Source of the DNA: Rubrivirga sp963789285
GTDB taxonomy: Bacteria > Bacteroidota > Rhodothermia > Rhodothermales > Rubricoccaceae
Length of the DNA: 64,000 nucleotides
Direction of reading: 5' to 3'
Assembly (NCBI GenBank): GCA_963789285.1
Contig: CAWBJZ010000002.1
Span: 1-64,000 of the forward strand
In this document: in pieces, positions 25,556-33,908 of the stretch
Numbering within the stretch: the first letter of the stretch is position 1
How the letters are laid out: every line of letters starts with the position of its first letter
The notes under the pieces: generated by a model
What the model was told of the DNA's origin: nothing
Databases searched by the model: none
Seen by the model: only the letters and a program-made list of their open reading frames with translations
Made by a program: the position numbers and the translations under genes

Positions 25556-26508
25556 TGACGCGCGCGCCGGCGCCCGTCTGGGCGATGGTGGGCGTGGGGC
25601 TGCTGGCGTTCGGGTCGTCGCCCGTCCTGATCCGACTGGCGGGCGACGTGCCGGCCTTGGCTCTGGCGGCGTGGCGAACGTCGGTCGTGGCGCTGGCGCT
25701 GGCTCCGGTCGCGCTGACCACGGCCCGGTCCGACCTCCGCTCGATGTCGCGCCGCGACGTCGGACTGGTGGCGGCGGCGGGCGTACTGTTGGGCTTGCAC
25801 TTTATGGGCTGGATCGTCTCGGTCCAGCTGACGAGCATCGCCAGCGCGGCGGTGCTGGTGACGACGAGCCCGGTCTTTATCGCCGTGCTGGGTGCGGTCT
25901 TCCTGGCGGAGCGTCCGTCTCGGCGCACGGCGGTCGCCATCGGGATCGCGGTGCTGGGCGCGGCGCTGATCGGGCTGGGGGAGTCCGGCGAGGGCACGTA
26001 CCCGAACCCCGCCCTGGGCAACGCGCTCGCCCTCGGCGCGGCGGTGCTGGTGTCGGTGTACCTGCTGATCGGCCGCGCCGTCCGCCAGCGGATGGGGTTC
26101 GTGGCGTACTTCTGGGCGCTCAACGTCGCGGCCGCGGTCACGTGCCTAGCCGGATGCTGGGTCGCCGACGTGCCGTTGGCGCTGCCGCCGCCCGCCGCCG
26201 GGCTGGCGGTCGCGATGGGGCTGGGGCCGGGGCTGCTGGGCCACGGCTCGTTCGTCGGCGCGCTGAGGTATCTGCCGGCGACGCTGCTGGGCGTGTTGGC
26301 GTTGGCGGAGCCGATCTTGGCGTCGCTGGTGGCGTTGGCGTGGTTCGGCGAGGTCCCGCCGCCCGTCGCCGTCGTCGGGATGGTCGTGGTGCTGGCGGCC
26401 ATCGCCGCCGTGGTCACGGAGCAGCGCGCTCGCCCCGACCCCGCTCACCCCGTCCGCCAGCCGGACGCAGGTAGGTCGGAGAACCGCCGCCGGCCCCGGG
26501 CGAAGTAG
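25555..26508 (+). CDS. EamA/DMT family transporter
   Basis: A 317-residue integral membrane protein with ten predicted TM helices in two EamA halves: for example WAMVGVGLLAFGSSPVLIRLA, AAWRTSVVALALAPVAL, GVLLGLHFMGWIVSV, SAAVLVTTSPVFIAVLGAVFLAERP (first half) and ALGAAVLVSVYLLIGRA, LLGVLALAEPILASLVALAWFGE (second half). It exports or imports small metabolites; the substrate is unknown. The start is taken as the GTG overlapping the preceding TAG; ATG at 25585 is an alternative. Its last 64 bases overlap the tail of the convergent glycosyltransferase gene, so the C-terminal Arg/Pro-rich end may be a recent extension. Confidence 0.88.
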   Translation: MTRAPAPVWAMVGVGLLAFGSSPVLIRLAGDVPALALAAWRTSVVALALAPVALTTARSDLRSMSRRDVGLVAAAGVLLGLHFMGWIVSVQLTSIASAAVLVTTSPVFIAVLGAVFLAERPSRRTAVAIGIAVLGAALIGLGESGEGTYPNPALGNALALGAAVLVSVYLLIGRAVRQRMGFVAYFWALNVAAAVTCLAGCWVADVPLALPPPAAGLAVAMGLGPGLLGHGSFVGALRYLPATLLGVLALAEPILASLVALAWFGEVPPPVAVVGMVVVLAAIAAVVTEQRARPDPAHPVRQPDAGRSENRRRPRAK

Positions 26509-27458
26509 TCGAGGACGATGCTGCCTCGGTAGGGGGGGAGCACGGGAACGGCGTCGGTCGGCGGCGTGACGCCTCGGATGCGGGCGGCGGCGTCTCGCCT
26601 GGCCGACCGAATCGCGGCGGCCTCGTCCCGGTTTCCACCGAGCCACGCACGACTGGCGGCGATGGCGTCCAAAACCCGGCGGGCGCGGAGCACTCGCCTC
26701 GCCTCCGCCCGGGGCAGGTTTTTGGCGAGCATCACGAGCCCGTTGCGGAAGTTGTAGTACGTCTTTCGGGGGTTGCCCGCCGGCAGCGACGCCCCGCCCA
26801 GGTGGTAGACCTCGGACGCGGGCTCGACACGGATTCGCCCGCCCGCGCGCTGCAACCGCCAGCACAGGTCGATCTCCTCCATGTGCATCCCGAACGACTC
26901 GTCGAACCCGCCGGCTTCCAGGAACGCGTCGCGGCGGACCATGAGCGCGGCACCCGTCGCCCAGAAGACGTCTCGGGCGTCGTCGTACTGGCCGTGGTCC
27001 GTCTCCAGGGTGTCGAACAGCCGGCCGCGCGTGAACGGGTAGCCGTAGGCGTCCAAGAAACCCCCGGATGCGCCGGCGTACTCGAACTGGCGGCGGTCGC
27101 CGTGCTGAAGCAGCTTGGGCTGGGCGGCGACGACGCCGGGGTCGTCGAACGCCGCCGCCAGTGGGCCGAGCCAGTCGGGCGGGACCTCGACGTCGTTGTT
27201 CAGGAAGCAGACCAGGTCGCCGGTGGTGGCTGGCACCGCGCGGTTGTTGCCGGCCGCGAACAACAGGTTCTCCGGGTGCGCCACCACGGTCACCCCGTGG
27301 TTCTCTCGCAGCCAGTCCCGAGAGCCGTCGTCGGAGGCGTTGTCCGCGACGACGACTTCCAGGTCGGGGTAGTCGGTCGCCAGGACCGAGGGCAGAAATC
27401 GCTGGAGCAGGCTGAGCCCGTTCCAAGTCACGATCACGATGGAGACGCGAGGCAGCAC
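26445..27458 (-). CDS. family 2 glycosyltransferase (rhamnosyltransferase-like)
   Basis: A 337-residue GT-A enzyme starting at GTG 27458. Motifs: VSIVIVTWNGLSLLQRFLPSVL at the N-terminus, VVVADNASDDGS, LVCFLNNDVEVPP (the DxD-like site), FWATGAALMVRRDAF, MEEIDLCWRLQRAGG and YHLGGAS. These are hallmarks of GT2 enzymes of the WsaE/rhamnosyltransferase group that build O-antigen or capsule. No other polysaccharide gene is close, so the acceptor is unknown. The C-terminus runs 64 bases into the convergent transporter gene. Longer upstream frames are antisense to recQ and were not used. Confidence 0.92.
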   Translation of the reverse strand: MLPRVSIVIVTWNGLSLLQRFLPSVLATDYPDLEVVVADNASDDGSRDWLRENHGVTVVAHPENLLFAAGNNRAVPATTGDLVCFLNNDVEVPPDWLGPLAAAFDDPGVVAAQPKLLQHGDRRQFEYAGASGGFLDAYGYPFTRGRLFDTLETDHGQYDDARDVFWATGAALMVRRDAFLEAGGFDESFGMHMEEIDLCWRLQRAGGRIRVEPASEVYHLGGASLPAGNPRKTYYNFRNGLVMLAKNLPRAEARRVLRARRVLDAIAASRAWLGGNRDEAAAIRSARRDAAARIRGVTPPTDAVPVLPPYRGSIVLDYFARGRRRFSDLPASGWRTG

Positions 27459-27647
27459 GACAAGGGGACGGGTAAGAGCTAGAGCGCGACGGCCCAGGTC
27501 TGTGCCCGAACCTGGTTCGACGCGACAAATGCTTCGCGCGTCCGTGGTCCAGACCCGTTGTAGCGCGTGACGTAACCCGCACGTCCGCGATCTCCACCGA
27601 GCGCTGCGACACGAGGAACGAGCAGGGGCCGCCGGTAGATTCCGGCC

Positions 27648-29588
27648 GTGCCGGCCCGCCCCCCCCAACTCGCCCTCGACACCCTGGCCTCGGTCTGGGG
27701 CTACCCCTCGTTCCGGCCGGGGCAGGACCAGGCCGTCGCGGAGGTCATGGCCGGCCGCGACGTGCTGGCGGTGCTGCCGACGGGCGGCGGGAAGTCGCTG
27801 ATCTACCAGGTGCCGGCCGTGGCCCGGGGCGGGCTGGCGATCGTCGTCTCGCCCCTGATCGCGCTGATGCGGGACCAGGTAGACGCCCTGGCGCGGCGCG
27901 GCGTCCGCGCGGGCCTGCTCTACGGCGGGCTGAGCGCGCGCGCGGCCGACCAACTGTGGACCGACGCCGAGCACGGGCTGTACCGGCTGGTCTACCTGAC
28001 GCCCGAGCGCCTGCAAACGGACCTGTTCGCCGCTCGCGCTCCGCGTCTCGACGTGGACTTGCTCGCCATCGATGAGGCGCACTGCATCTCGGAGTGGGGC
28101 CACGACTTCCGCCCGGCTTACCGACAGATCGCCGCCGCGCGTCCGCTCATCACGACCGCCAGTGGCGAGCCGGCGCCGGTCGTAGCGGTGACGGCGACGG
28201 CGACGCCCGAGGTGCGCCGAGACATCTTGGACCAGCTGGAGCTGCGCGACCCGGCCGTCCTGGTCCGGGGGTTCGACCGGCCCAACCTGACCTGGAGCGT
28301 CCACCACGTCCAGGACCCGGTTCGGCAGGCGCTCGACGTGTTCCAGGCCGTGCCCGGGAGCGGGCTGGTCTACGCCGGAACGCGGCGAGCAACGGAGGCG
28401 GTGGCCCGGCGGCTGAGCCAGGAGGGCATCGGCGCCGAGCCGTTCCACGCCGGGCTGGAGCCGGCCGCCAAGCTCGCCACCCAGCGCCGCTGGCTCGACG
28501 GCGAGACGCGCGTGATCGCGGCCACGAGCGCGTTCGGGATGGGGATCGACAAGCCCGACGTCCGCGCCGTGGTCCACACCGCGCTGCCGATGACGCTGGA
28601 GTCCTACTACCAAGAGGCCGGCCGCGCCGGACGCGATGGCGACCGCGCCTACGCCGCGCTCGCGCTCGGCCCCGACGCCCAGGCGCTCCCCCGCGACCTG
28701 ATCGACCGGAGCCACCCCACGCCGGCCGACGTCCAGGCCGTCTACCATGCCGCGGGGAGCCTGGGCCAGATCGCCGTCGGGAGCGAGCCGATGGGCGCTG
28801 TGACCCTCGACCCCGCTCGACTGGCGGAGGTGGCCGGCGTGACGACGCGCGTCGCGACGGCGTCGGTCGAGCGGCTGGCGGCGGACGGAGCCTGGGGCGT
28901 CGTGACGCCTCGCGAGGGCGAGGTGAGGGTCAGGCTCCCGCGAGGCCGCGACGGACTGGCGGAGGCCGTCGAGGGCGACAGCCCGTCCGTCCGAGCGTTC
29001 GCGGACGCCTTGGTGCGCCGGCTGCCGCCCAGCGCGGCCCGGGAGCACGCGGCGGTCCAGGTCGAGCCTCTGGCGGAGGCCCTGGGCCTGGCGTCAGACC
29101 GCGTCCAGGCGGGCCTGGACTTCCTCGCCGCCCGGGGCGCCTTGGACGTGTCCCGTCCCGAGCGGGGCGTCACGCTCGCCTGGCATGGCGCTCGCACCGC
29201 CCGGGCGCCCGTCGACGCCGCCGCCCTCGACCGGGGCCGCGCGCGCGGACACGCCCGGCTCGACGCCTTGCTGCACTATGCCTCGTCCGTCGGGTGCCGC
29301 CGCCAGCACCTGCTGGCCTACTTCGGCGAGTCCGCGCCGGCGCGGTGCGGGCGGTGCGACGTGTGCCTGGGCCGCCACCGCCCGGCCACGGTCACGCCCG
29401 ACGACGAGCCCGTCCTCCGCCAGTTGCTCGACGCCGCCGCCCGGGGCGCGCTCCAAAACACCGACGCCCCGCGCCGCCAGCGCGAGCTGGCCGACTGGTT
29501 GGTCGCCCAGGGCTTGCTGCGCCTGGACGACCCCCTGGCCGGCCGGTTCGCGCTCACGCCCGCCGGCCAGCGCCGGCTCAGCGCGTGA
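27648..29588 (+). CDS. recQ: RecQ family ATP-dependent DNA helicase
   Basis: A 646-residue helicase starting at GTG 27648. SF2 motifs: motif I LPTGGGKSLIYQVPA, Ia VVSPLIALMRDQ, II IDEAHCISEWGHDFRP, III VAVTATAT, V ATSAFGMGIDKPDVR, VI YYQEAGRAGRDG. The Zn-binding region is CRRQHLLAYFGE plus CGRCDVC (about 580-605). The C-terminus is winged-helix-like and lacks a clear HRDC domain. It unwinds 3'-5' in recombination and repair. Four octamer copies lie inside the gene (28156, 28820, 28955, 29417). It overlaps the convergent downstream gene by 11 bases. Confidence 0.95.
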   Translation: MPARPPQLALDTLASVWGYPSFRPGQDQAVAEVMAGRDVLAVLPTGGGKSLIYQVPAVARGGLAIVVSPLIALMRDQVDALARRGVRAGLLYGGLSARAADQLWTDAEHGLYRLVYLTPERLQTDLFAARAPRLDVDLLAIDEAHCISEWGHDFRPAYRQIAAARPLITTASGEPAPVVAVTATATPEVRRDILDQLELRDPAVLVRGFDRPNLTWSVHHVQDPVRQALDVFQAVPGSGLVYAGTRRATEAVARRLSQEGIGAEPFHAGLEPAAKLATQRRWLDGETRVIAATSAFGMGIDKPDVRAVVHTALPMTLESYYQEAGRAGRDGDRAYAALALGPDAQALPRDLIDRSHPTPADVQAVYHAAGSLGQIAVGSEPMGAVTLDPARLAEVAGVTTRVATASVERLAADGAWGVVTPREGEVRVRLPRGRDGLAEAVEGDSPSVRAFADALVRRLPPSAAREHAAVQVEPLAEALGLASDRVQAGLDFLAARGALDVSRPERGVTLAWHGARTARAPVDAAALDRGRARGHARLDALLHYASSVGCRRQHLLAYFGESAPARCGRCDVCLGRHRPATVTPDDEPVLRQLLDAAARGALQNTDAPRRQRELADWLVAQGLLRLDDPLAGRFALTPAGQRRLSA

Positions 29589-31146
29589 GCACCAACCGGC
29601 GCGAGGTCTCGAACCGCTCGCCTCGGACGCGGACGAGGTAAACACCGGCCGGCAGATCACCTCGGCGGACTTCCAACTCCACCGTCTGGCCTGCGCCTAC
29701 GGCTCCATTGAGCACCGACGCGAGGCGGCGGCCGGCGACGTCGAACAGCTCCGCCGTGACTTGCTGCGTGTCGTCCACCCGGAGCGTCAGGCGCGCGCCG
29801 TCGGAGGAGGGGTTGGGGAAGGGGGCCGAGAGGGCGTACGGCGAGTCGGCCGGCCCCGCCTCCGTCGTGACCGCCAGCGCGGCGGCGGGGCGCAGCACGA
29901 ACAGCCCGTTCGAGATGTCGTTGGCGATCACCAGCCCGCTCTCGAAGTAGGGGTAGTTGCTCCAGTTGCCGTCGTAGTCCAACCCGTCCGCGCTGGGGTA
30001 GGTGTCGAAGAAGGCCACCTCCGTCATCGTGCCGGCGCCGATCTGATCCAAGTCCAAGATCCGCAGGCCCGACTGGTAGTTGCTCTCGAAAGCGTAGCGC
30101 CCGCGGACGTACAGGTTGTGGTCGATGGTCGTGAGCCCGGAGTCGTAGACGAAGGCGACCTCGGGGTCGTCGAGGTCCTGGAAGTCCATCACGATGGTTC
30201 GCTGGGAGGGGACGACGCCGTTGCGCTCGTCGATCTCGTCGTTGATCAGGAAGTAGCGCTGCGAGGCGTCGAACCAGCCTTGGTGGGTGTACGTGTCGTT
30301 GGGGTAGGCCGCCTGAGAGATGATCTTGACGTTGGACTTGTCCTGCACGTCGAAGACGGTCACCACGTCCTCGTTGGACCCCAGGCACAGCTCGCGACCC
30401 CGGTAGTCGGCGTCCGGGCCCCGGTACACCAGGCACTGCGCGTCGTGCGTGTAGCCGGCGGTGATGCGCGGGTTGGTGTCCCGGGCCGCATCCGAGAAGC
30501 ACGTCACGAACGTCACGCTGGGCGGGTTGCGCAGGTCGATGACGTGGAAGCCCCGGCCCTCGCACGCCGCCGGCTGGCTGTTGCTGACGCGCCTCGCTCC
30601 AACGACGTACCCGTAGCCGGTCTCCTCGTTGATCACGATGTTGTGGGCCGACCCGATCCCGGTGTAGTTGGCGTCCATCGTGAACGAGACGGGGGCGCCG
30701 GTCACGCCCCGCAAGCGCCTCAGGTCGAACACCTGGACGCCGTGCCCAGGCGAGCTGTCCGCGACGATGTACGCGTGGTCCTTGTAGACCTTGACGTCGC
30801 GCCAGGGCGACGCCTGGCCCGACGCCGGCAGCTTGCCCACCAACCGAGGCGACGCCGGCGTGGAGAGGTCCACGAACCCGAGCCCGTTCTCGGTTCCTAC
30901 CAGCGCGTACTCCACGCCAGTCTCCGGGTCGGTCCAGCCCCAGATGTCGTTGTGCCGTGCGACACCAGACGTCCCGACGGCGAACGTTGCTCGGGGGAGG
31001 TAGCCGACCAGGTCGACGTTGTTGCAAGGAAAGCTCCCCACGTCAGGGAGGACGGCGGCGCCGTTCGTGCAGTCGGCTTGGGCGGCGGGAGCGGGCGCGA
31101 GGGCGGCCGCCAGCGTGGCGAGGAGGGCGAGGCGGAAGAACGGCAT
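29578..31146 (-). CDS. choice-of-anchor B family protein with T9SS sorting domain
   Basis: A 522-residue secreted protein: signal peptide (LALLATLAAALAPAPAAQA), then the choice-of-anchor B region with LVIP-like beta-propeller repeats (HNDIWGWTDPETGVEYALVG, WRDVKVYKDHAYIVAD, GYTHDAQCLVYRGPDADY, TYTHQGWFDASQRYF, TTIDHNLYVRG, GNWSNYPYFESGLVI). The last 80 residues are a type IX secretion C-terminal domain (PFPNPSSDGARLTLRV, ELFDVAGRRLASVL, LPAGVYLVRVRGE, RRLVLTR). It is therefore probably exported across the outer membrane by T9SS. It has a close paralogue directly upstream (31260-32645) that is anchored as a lipoprotein instead. Confidence 0.92.
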   Translation of the reverse strand: MPFFRLALLATLAAALAPAPAAQADCTNGAAVLPDVGSFPCNNVDLVGYLPRATFAVGTSGVARHNDIWGWTDPETGVEYALVGTENGLGFVDLSTPASPRLVGKLPASGQASPWRDVKVYKDHAYIVADSSPGHGVQVFDLRRLRGVTGAPVSFTMDANYTGIGSAHNIVINEETGYGYVVGARRVSNSQPAACEGRGFHVIDLRNPPSVTFVTCFSDAARDTNPRITAGYTHDAQCLVYRGPDADYRGRELCLGSNEDVVTVFDVQDKSNVKIISQAAYPNDTYTHQGWFDASQRYFLINDEIDERNGVVPSQRTIVMDFQDLDDPEVAFVYDSGLTTIDHNLYVRGRYAFESNYQSGLRILDLDQIGAGTMTEVAFFDTYPSADGLDYDGNWSNYPYFESGLVIANDISNGLFVLRPAAALAVTTEAGPADSPYALSAPFPNPSSDGARLTLRVDDTQQVTAELFDVAGRRLASVLNGAVGAGQTVELEVRRGDLPAGVYLVRVRGERFETSRRLVLTR

Positions 31147-31200
31147 GAGTCCAGTGAAGGGCGCGCAACCCAGCCTATGCCGGTGGCGGGCGGAAAAGAA

Positions 31201-31232
31201 GCGGGAGGCTCCGAACGCTCGGAGCCTCCCGC
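31201..31232 (-). terminator. intrinsic terminator between the two choice-of-anchor B genes
   Basis: A perfect 14-bp stem (31201-31214 with 31219-31232) and 4-base loop is followed on the minus strand by TTCTTTTCC. It lies 27 bases after the stop of the lipoprotein paralogue. Confidence 0.85.
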
Positions 31233-31259
31233 TGGTGTCTGTCAACGGCGGTGCCGGAA

Positions 31260-32645
31260 CTAGCGGGACCGCATGGGGGAGGGCGTCTCCGCCGGCCCGC
31301 GCTCCATCGTCGGGTTCAGGATGAACAGCCCGTTGTTGCCGTCGCTGGCGACGACCAAGCCGCTGTTGAAGTACGGGTAGTTGCTCCACTGCCCCGAGAA
31401 GTTGACCGTGGTGGCCTGGGGGTAGGTGTCGAAAAAGCCGGCCTCGGTCATCACGCCCTCCATCATCCGGCTGTGGTCCCGGATGCGCAGCCCGGACTCG
31501 TAGTTGCTCTGGTAGTTGAGCTTGCCGATGATGTAGAGGTTGTGGTCGATGGAGGTGATGTCGGAGTTGTAGGCCCCGATGTACTCCGGCTCGTCCAGGT
31601 TCTCGACGTTGAACATCAGCGTCCGCTGGGTCGGCTCGCCGGCGGCGTTCACCGTCGAGGTGCCGCCGGACTCGTCGAGCTCGTCGTTGGACAGGAAGCC
31701 CGTGCGGTCGTCGGTGAACCAGCCCTGGTGGTTGTAGGCGTCGCCGGGGTAGGCCGCCATCGAGATGATGCGGACGTTCTGCTTGTCGGTCACGTCGAAG
31801 AACGTCACGACGTCCTCGTTGGACGCGGCGCAGATCTCGCGCCCGGTGTAGTCGGCGTCGGGGCCGTCGTACATGATGCACTGGGCGTCGTGGGTGTAGC
31901 CCGGCGCCGAGACCGGCGCGGTGTCCTTGCCGGCGTCCGAGAAGCACGTCTCGAACGTGGGGTTCTTGGGGTCCTGGATGTTGACCACGTGGAAGCCCGG
32001 CGCGCCGCACTCGGCGGGCAGGTCGTCGCCCTGGCTCCCGGAGCCGACGTTGTAGGCGTAGCCGGAGTCCTCGTTGATGACGAGGTTGTGGACGTTGGTG
32101 ACGCCGTTGTACATGGCGTCGGCGGTGAACTCGCCTTGGTCCGAGGTCAGCCCGCGCAGGCGAGACAGGTCGAACACCTGCATGCCGTGGTTGCGCGCCT
32201 CCGACACGATGAAGGCGTGGTCCTCGTAGACCTTGATGTCGCGCCAGACCGTCGCCGACGTGGCCGTGGGCAGCTTGCCCAGCAGGACAGGCCTCATCGG
32301 GTTCGAGATGTCGACGAACTCGGTCCCGTTGTCGAGGCCGACGAGCGCGTACTCCTTGCCGGTCTCGGGGTCCTCCCAGCCCCAGATGTCGTTCAAGCGC
32401 TCGGCGTCGAAGTCCGCCAGCGGGACGTGGCCGACCAAGTCGACGTTGGAGCAGTCGAACGGGCCGTCGGCCAGCGTCGTCGCGTCGTCGTTCGGGAGCG
32501 TCGCCCGGCCGTTGACGCAGGCGGCGGTGACGTCCATCTCACCCCCCATGTCGTCCGACACGTCGTCGTCCATCATGCCGGAGGTGGTGGTGCAGCCCGT
32601 GGCGGCGAAGGCCAGCGCCAGGGCGAAGAGAGGCAAGCGGTTCAT
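31260..32645 (-). CDS. choice-of-anchor B family lipoprotein
   Basis: A 461-residue lipoprotein with lipobox AFAATGC (Cys18) followed by an acidic spacer (MMDDDVSDDMGGEMD). The body matches the neighbouring paralogue block for block (LNDIWGWEDPETGKEYALVG, VWRDIKVYEDHAFIVSE, GYTHDAQCIMYDGPDADY, AYNHQGWFTDD, TSIDHNLYIIG, GQWSNYPYFNSGLVV). It lacks the T9SS C-terminal domain and ends after NPTMERGP. The pair looks like a tandem duplication in which one copy is lipid-anchored and the other a T9SS cargo. Molecular function is unknown. Confidence 0.92.
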   Translation of the reverse strand: MNRLPLFALALAFAATGCTTTSGMMDDDVSDDMGGEMDVTAACVNGRATLPNDDATTLADGPFDCSNVDLVGHVPLADFDAERLNDIWGWEDPETGKEYALVGLDNGTEFVDISNPMRPVLLGKLPTATSATVWRDIKVYEDHAFIVSEARNHGMQVFDLSRLRGLTSDQGEFTADAMYNGVTNVHNLVINEDSGYAYNVGSGSQGDDLPAECGAPGFHVVNIQDPKNPTFETCFSDAGKDTAPVSAPGYTHDAQCIMYDGPDADYTGREICAASNEDVVTFFDVTDKQNVRIISMAAYPGDAYNHQGWFTDDRTGFLSNDELDESGGTSTVNAAGEPTQRTLMFNVENLDEPEYIGAYNSDITSIDHNLYIIGKLNYQSNYESGLRIRDHSRMMEGVMTEAGFFDTYPQATTVNFSGQWSNYPYFNSGLVVASDGNNGLFILNPTMERGPAETPSPMRSR

Positions 32646-32680
32646 CAGCGGGGGTGGGTAAGCTTGGGGTGCGTAGGGTC

Positions 32681-33193
32681 TTAGGACGGGACAGCCTCGA
32701 ATCGGTTGCGCTCGCGGTCCTTGCGGACGCGGTGCGGGTCGAAGACGCGCCCGTTCATGGCAACGTACGAACCGGGCGGCAACGTCTGGACGGCCGCGGC
32801 CGCGAAGCCCACGTTGAACTCGGCGTCGGTGCCCTTGAACCGCGCCGGCGCCAGCGAGCCCACGAACACGACCGTGGTGCCCGACTCCGCCTCGCTCAGC
32901 GCGTCCGCAACGACGCGCGCGGTCCCGGCCATCGTGTCCGTCCCGTGCGTCACCAGGACGCGGCGCTCGGGCGCGGCGAGCACGGCGTCGGCCACCGACC
33001 GGCGGTCGGCGTCGGTGAGCTCCAGGCTGTCCTTCTGCATCAGCGTCTCGACGCGGTAGTCGAAGGCGACGCTGGCTTGCTGGAGCAGCACGCCGATCTG
33101 GGGCTCTCCGATCTCATAGGTACTCTTGGCGTCGAAGTACACCTTGTCGATGGTGCCGCCGGTGGTCAGGATGAGGACGGAGTCTGCGTTCAT
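32681..33193 (-). CDS. single-domain asparaginase-like protein
   Basis: A 170-residue protein with the two active-site blocks of type I/II asparaginases: ILTTGGTIDKVYFD (Thr of GGTI) and VLVTHGTDTMAGTARVV (HGTDT). Full asparaginases have about 330 residues and a second domain, so this is only the N-terminal catalytic domain. Such short forms are annotated as asparaginase domain-containing proteins, and the product may not be a true asparaginase. The ATG overlaps the stop of the upstream DUF4296 gene. The cluster of three tiny overlapping genes follows hisG. Confidence 0.8.
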   Translation of the reverse strand: MNADSVLILTTGGTIDKVYFDAKSTYEIGEPQIGVLLQQASVAFDYRVETLMQKDSLELTDADRRSVADAVLAAPERRVLVTHGTDTMAGTARVVADALSEAESGTTVVFVGSLAPARFKGTDAEFNVGFAAAAVQTLPPGSYVAMNGRVFDPHRVRKDRERNRFEAVPS

Positions 33194-33531
33194 GGACGAG
33201 TCGAGCGGGGGTACTCGGGGCCTTGCTGCTCCAGGTTGAGCCGGTTGTCGAGGGCGTCGTAGGTCGCGCGGACGAGCTCCGGGTCGTCCGCCAGCCGCTC
33301 CAGCCGCTGGGCCAGCGCGGCGGAGTCGGTGCCGTGCGCGCCCAAGACGGACTGGCGCAGGCTGTCGGCGAACCGGTCCCTGCGTGCCGTGGAGTCGAGC
33401 GACGCCCGGGCGTCGGCGAGGTGCAGGTCGGCCAGGAGGTCGACCAGCGTGGAGTCGGCGTCCGGGCCGGTGCCGTCGGGCGCGCCGCCGCAGCCGGCGA
33501 GCACGAGCGCCAGCCCGGCGACGAGCCTCAC
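33190..33531 (-). CDS. DUF4296 domain lipoprotein
   Basis: A 113-residue protein starting at GTG 33531 with lipobox LVLAGC (Cys13). The rest is helical: LVDLLADLHLADARASLD, RDRFADSLRQSVLGAHGTD, LERLADDPELVRATYDALDNRLN, matching the DUF4296 pattern (helical, with an LADLHLADA start) known only from Bacteroidota and relatives. It overlaps the genes on both sides by four bases (GTGA and ATGA). Function unknown. Confidence 0.82.
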   Translation of the reverse strand: MRLVAGLALVLAGCGGAPDGTGPDADSTLVDLLADLHLADARASLDSTARRDRFADSLRQSVLGAHGTDSAALAQRLERLADDPELVRATYDALDNRLNLEQQGPEYPRSTRP

Positions 33532-33845
33532 GCCGCCGTCGGCTCGCCGACCTCCAGCCGGAGCAGGTGGGCGGCGTAGGTCTTGCCCTGGGCGTCGAGC
33601 TTGAGCGAGACCGTGCCGCCGCCGCCCAAGGCGCCGTGGAGCATGAAGTTGAGCGCCGCGAGGTTGGGCAGCTCGAACCGCTCGACCTCGCCCTCGACGC
33701 GCGGGCCGAAGTGCTCCTTGACGCGCTCGGCGGTGACGGTCTCGCGCAACCAGTCGTAGTGGGCCGGGTCGCGCGCGATCAGGCCGACGTTGACGGCGTC
33801 GCCTTTGTCGCCGGAGCGGCCGAAGCACAGGTCGAGGAGTTTCAT
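33528..33845 (-). CDS. AtuA C-terminal-like ferredoxin-fold protein
   Basis: A 105-residue protein from ATG 33845 (MKLLDLCFGRSGDKGD). The motif CFGRSGDKGDAVNVGLIARDP is the hallmark of the C-terminal domain of AtuA and of small stand-alone AtuA-related proteins near acyl-CoA genes. Further blocks are VEGEVERFELPNLAALNF and LHGALGGGGTVSLKLDAQGK. In full systems AtuA works in acyclic terpene utilisation. Here the partner N-terminal domain gene is not in the window, so the role is open. It overlaps the DUF4296 gene by four bases. Confidence 0.85.
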   Translation of the reverse strand: MKLLDLCFGRSGDKGDAVNVGLIARDPAHYDWLRETVTAERVKEHFGPRVEGEVERFELPNLAALNFMLHGALGGGGTVSLKLDAQGKTYAAHLLRLEVGEPTAA

Positions 33846-33908
33846 AACGTGGGGCGTTGGACGGGGTACGTGGGGAAGATCGTCCTCCACGCGCCGGGCA
33901 ATCGCGAA

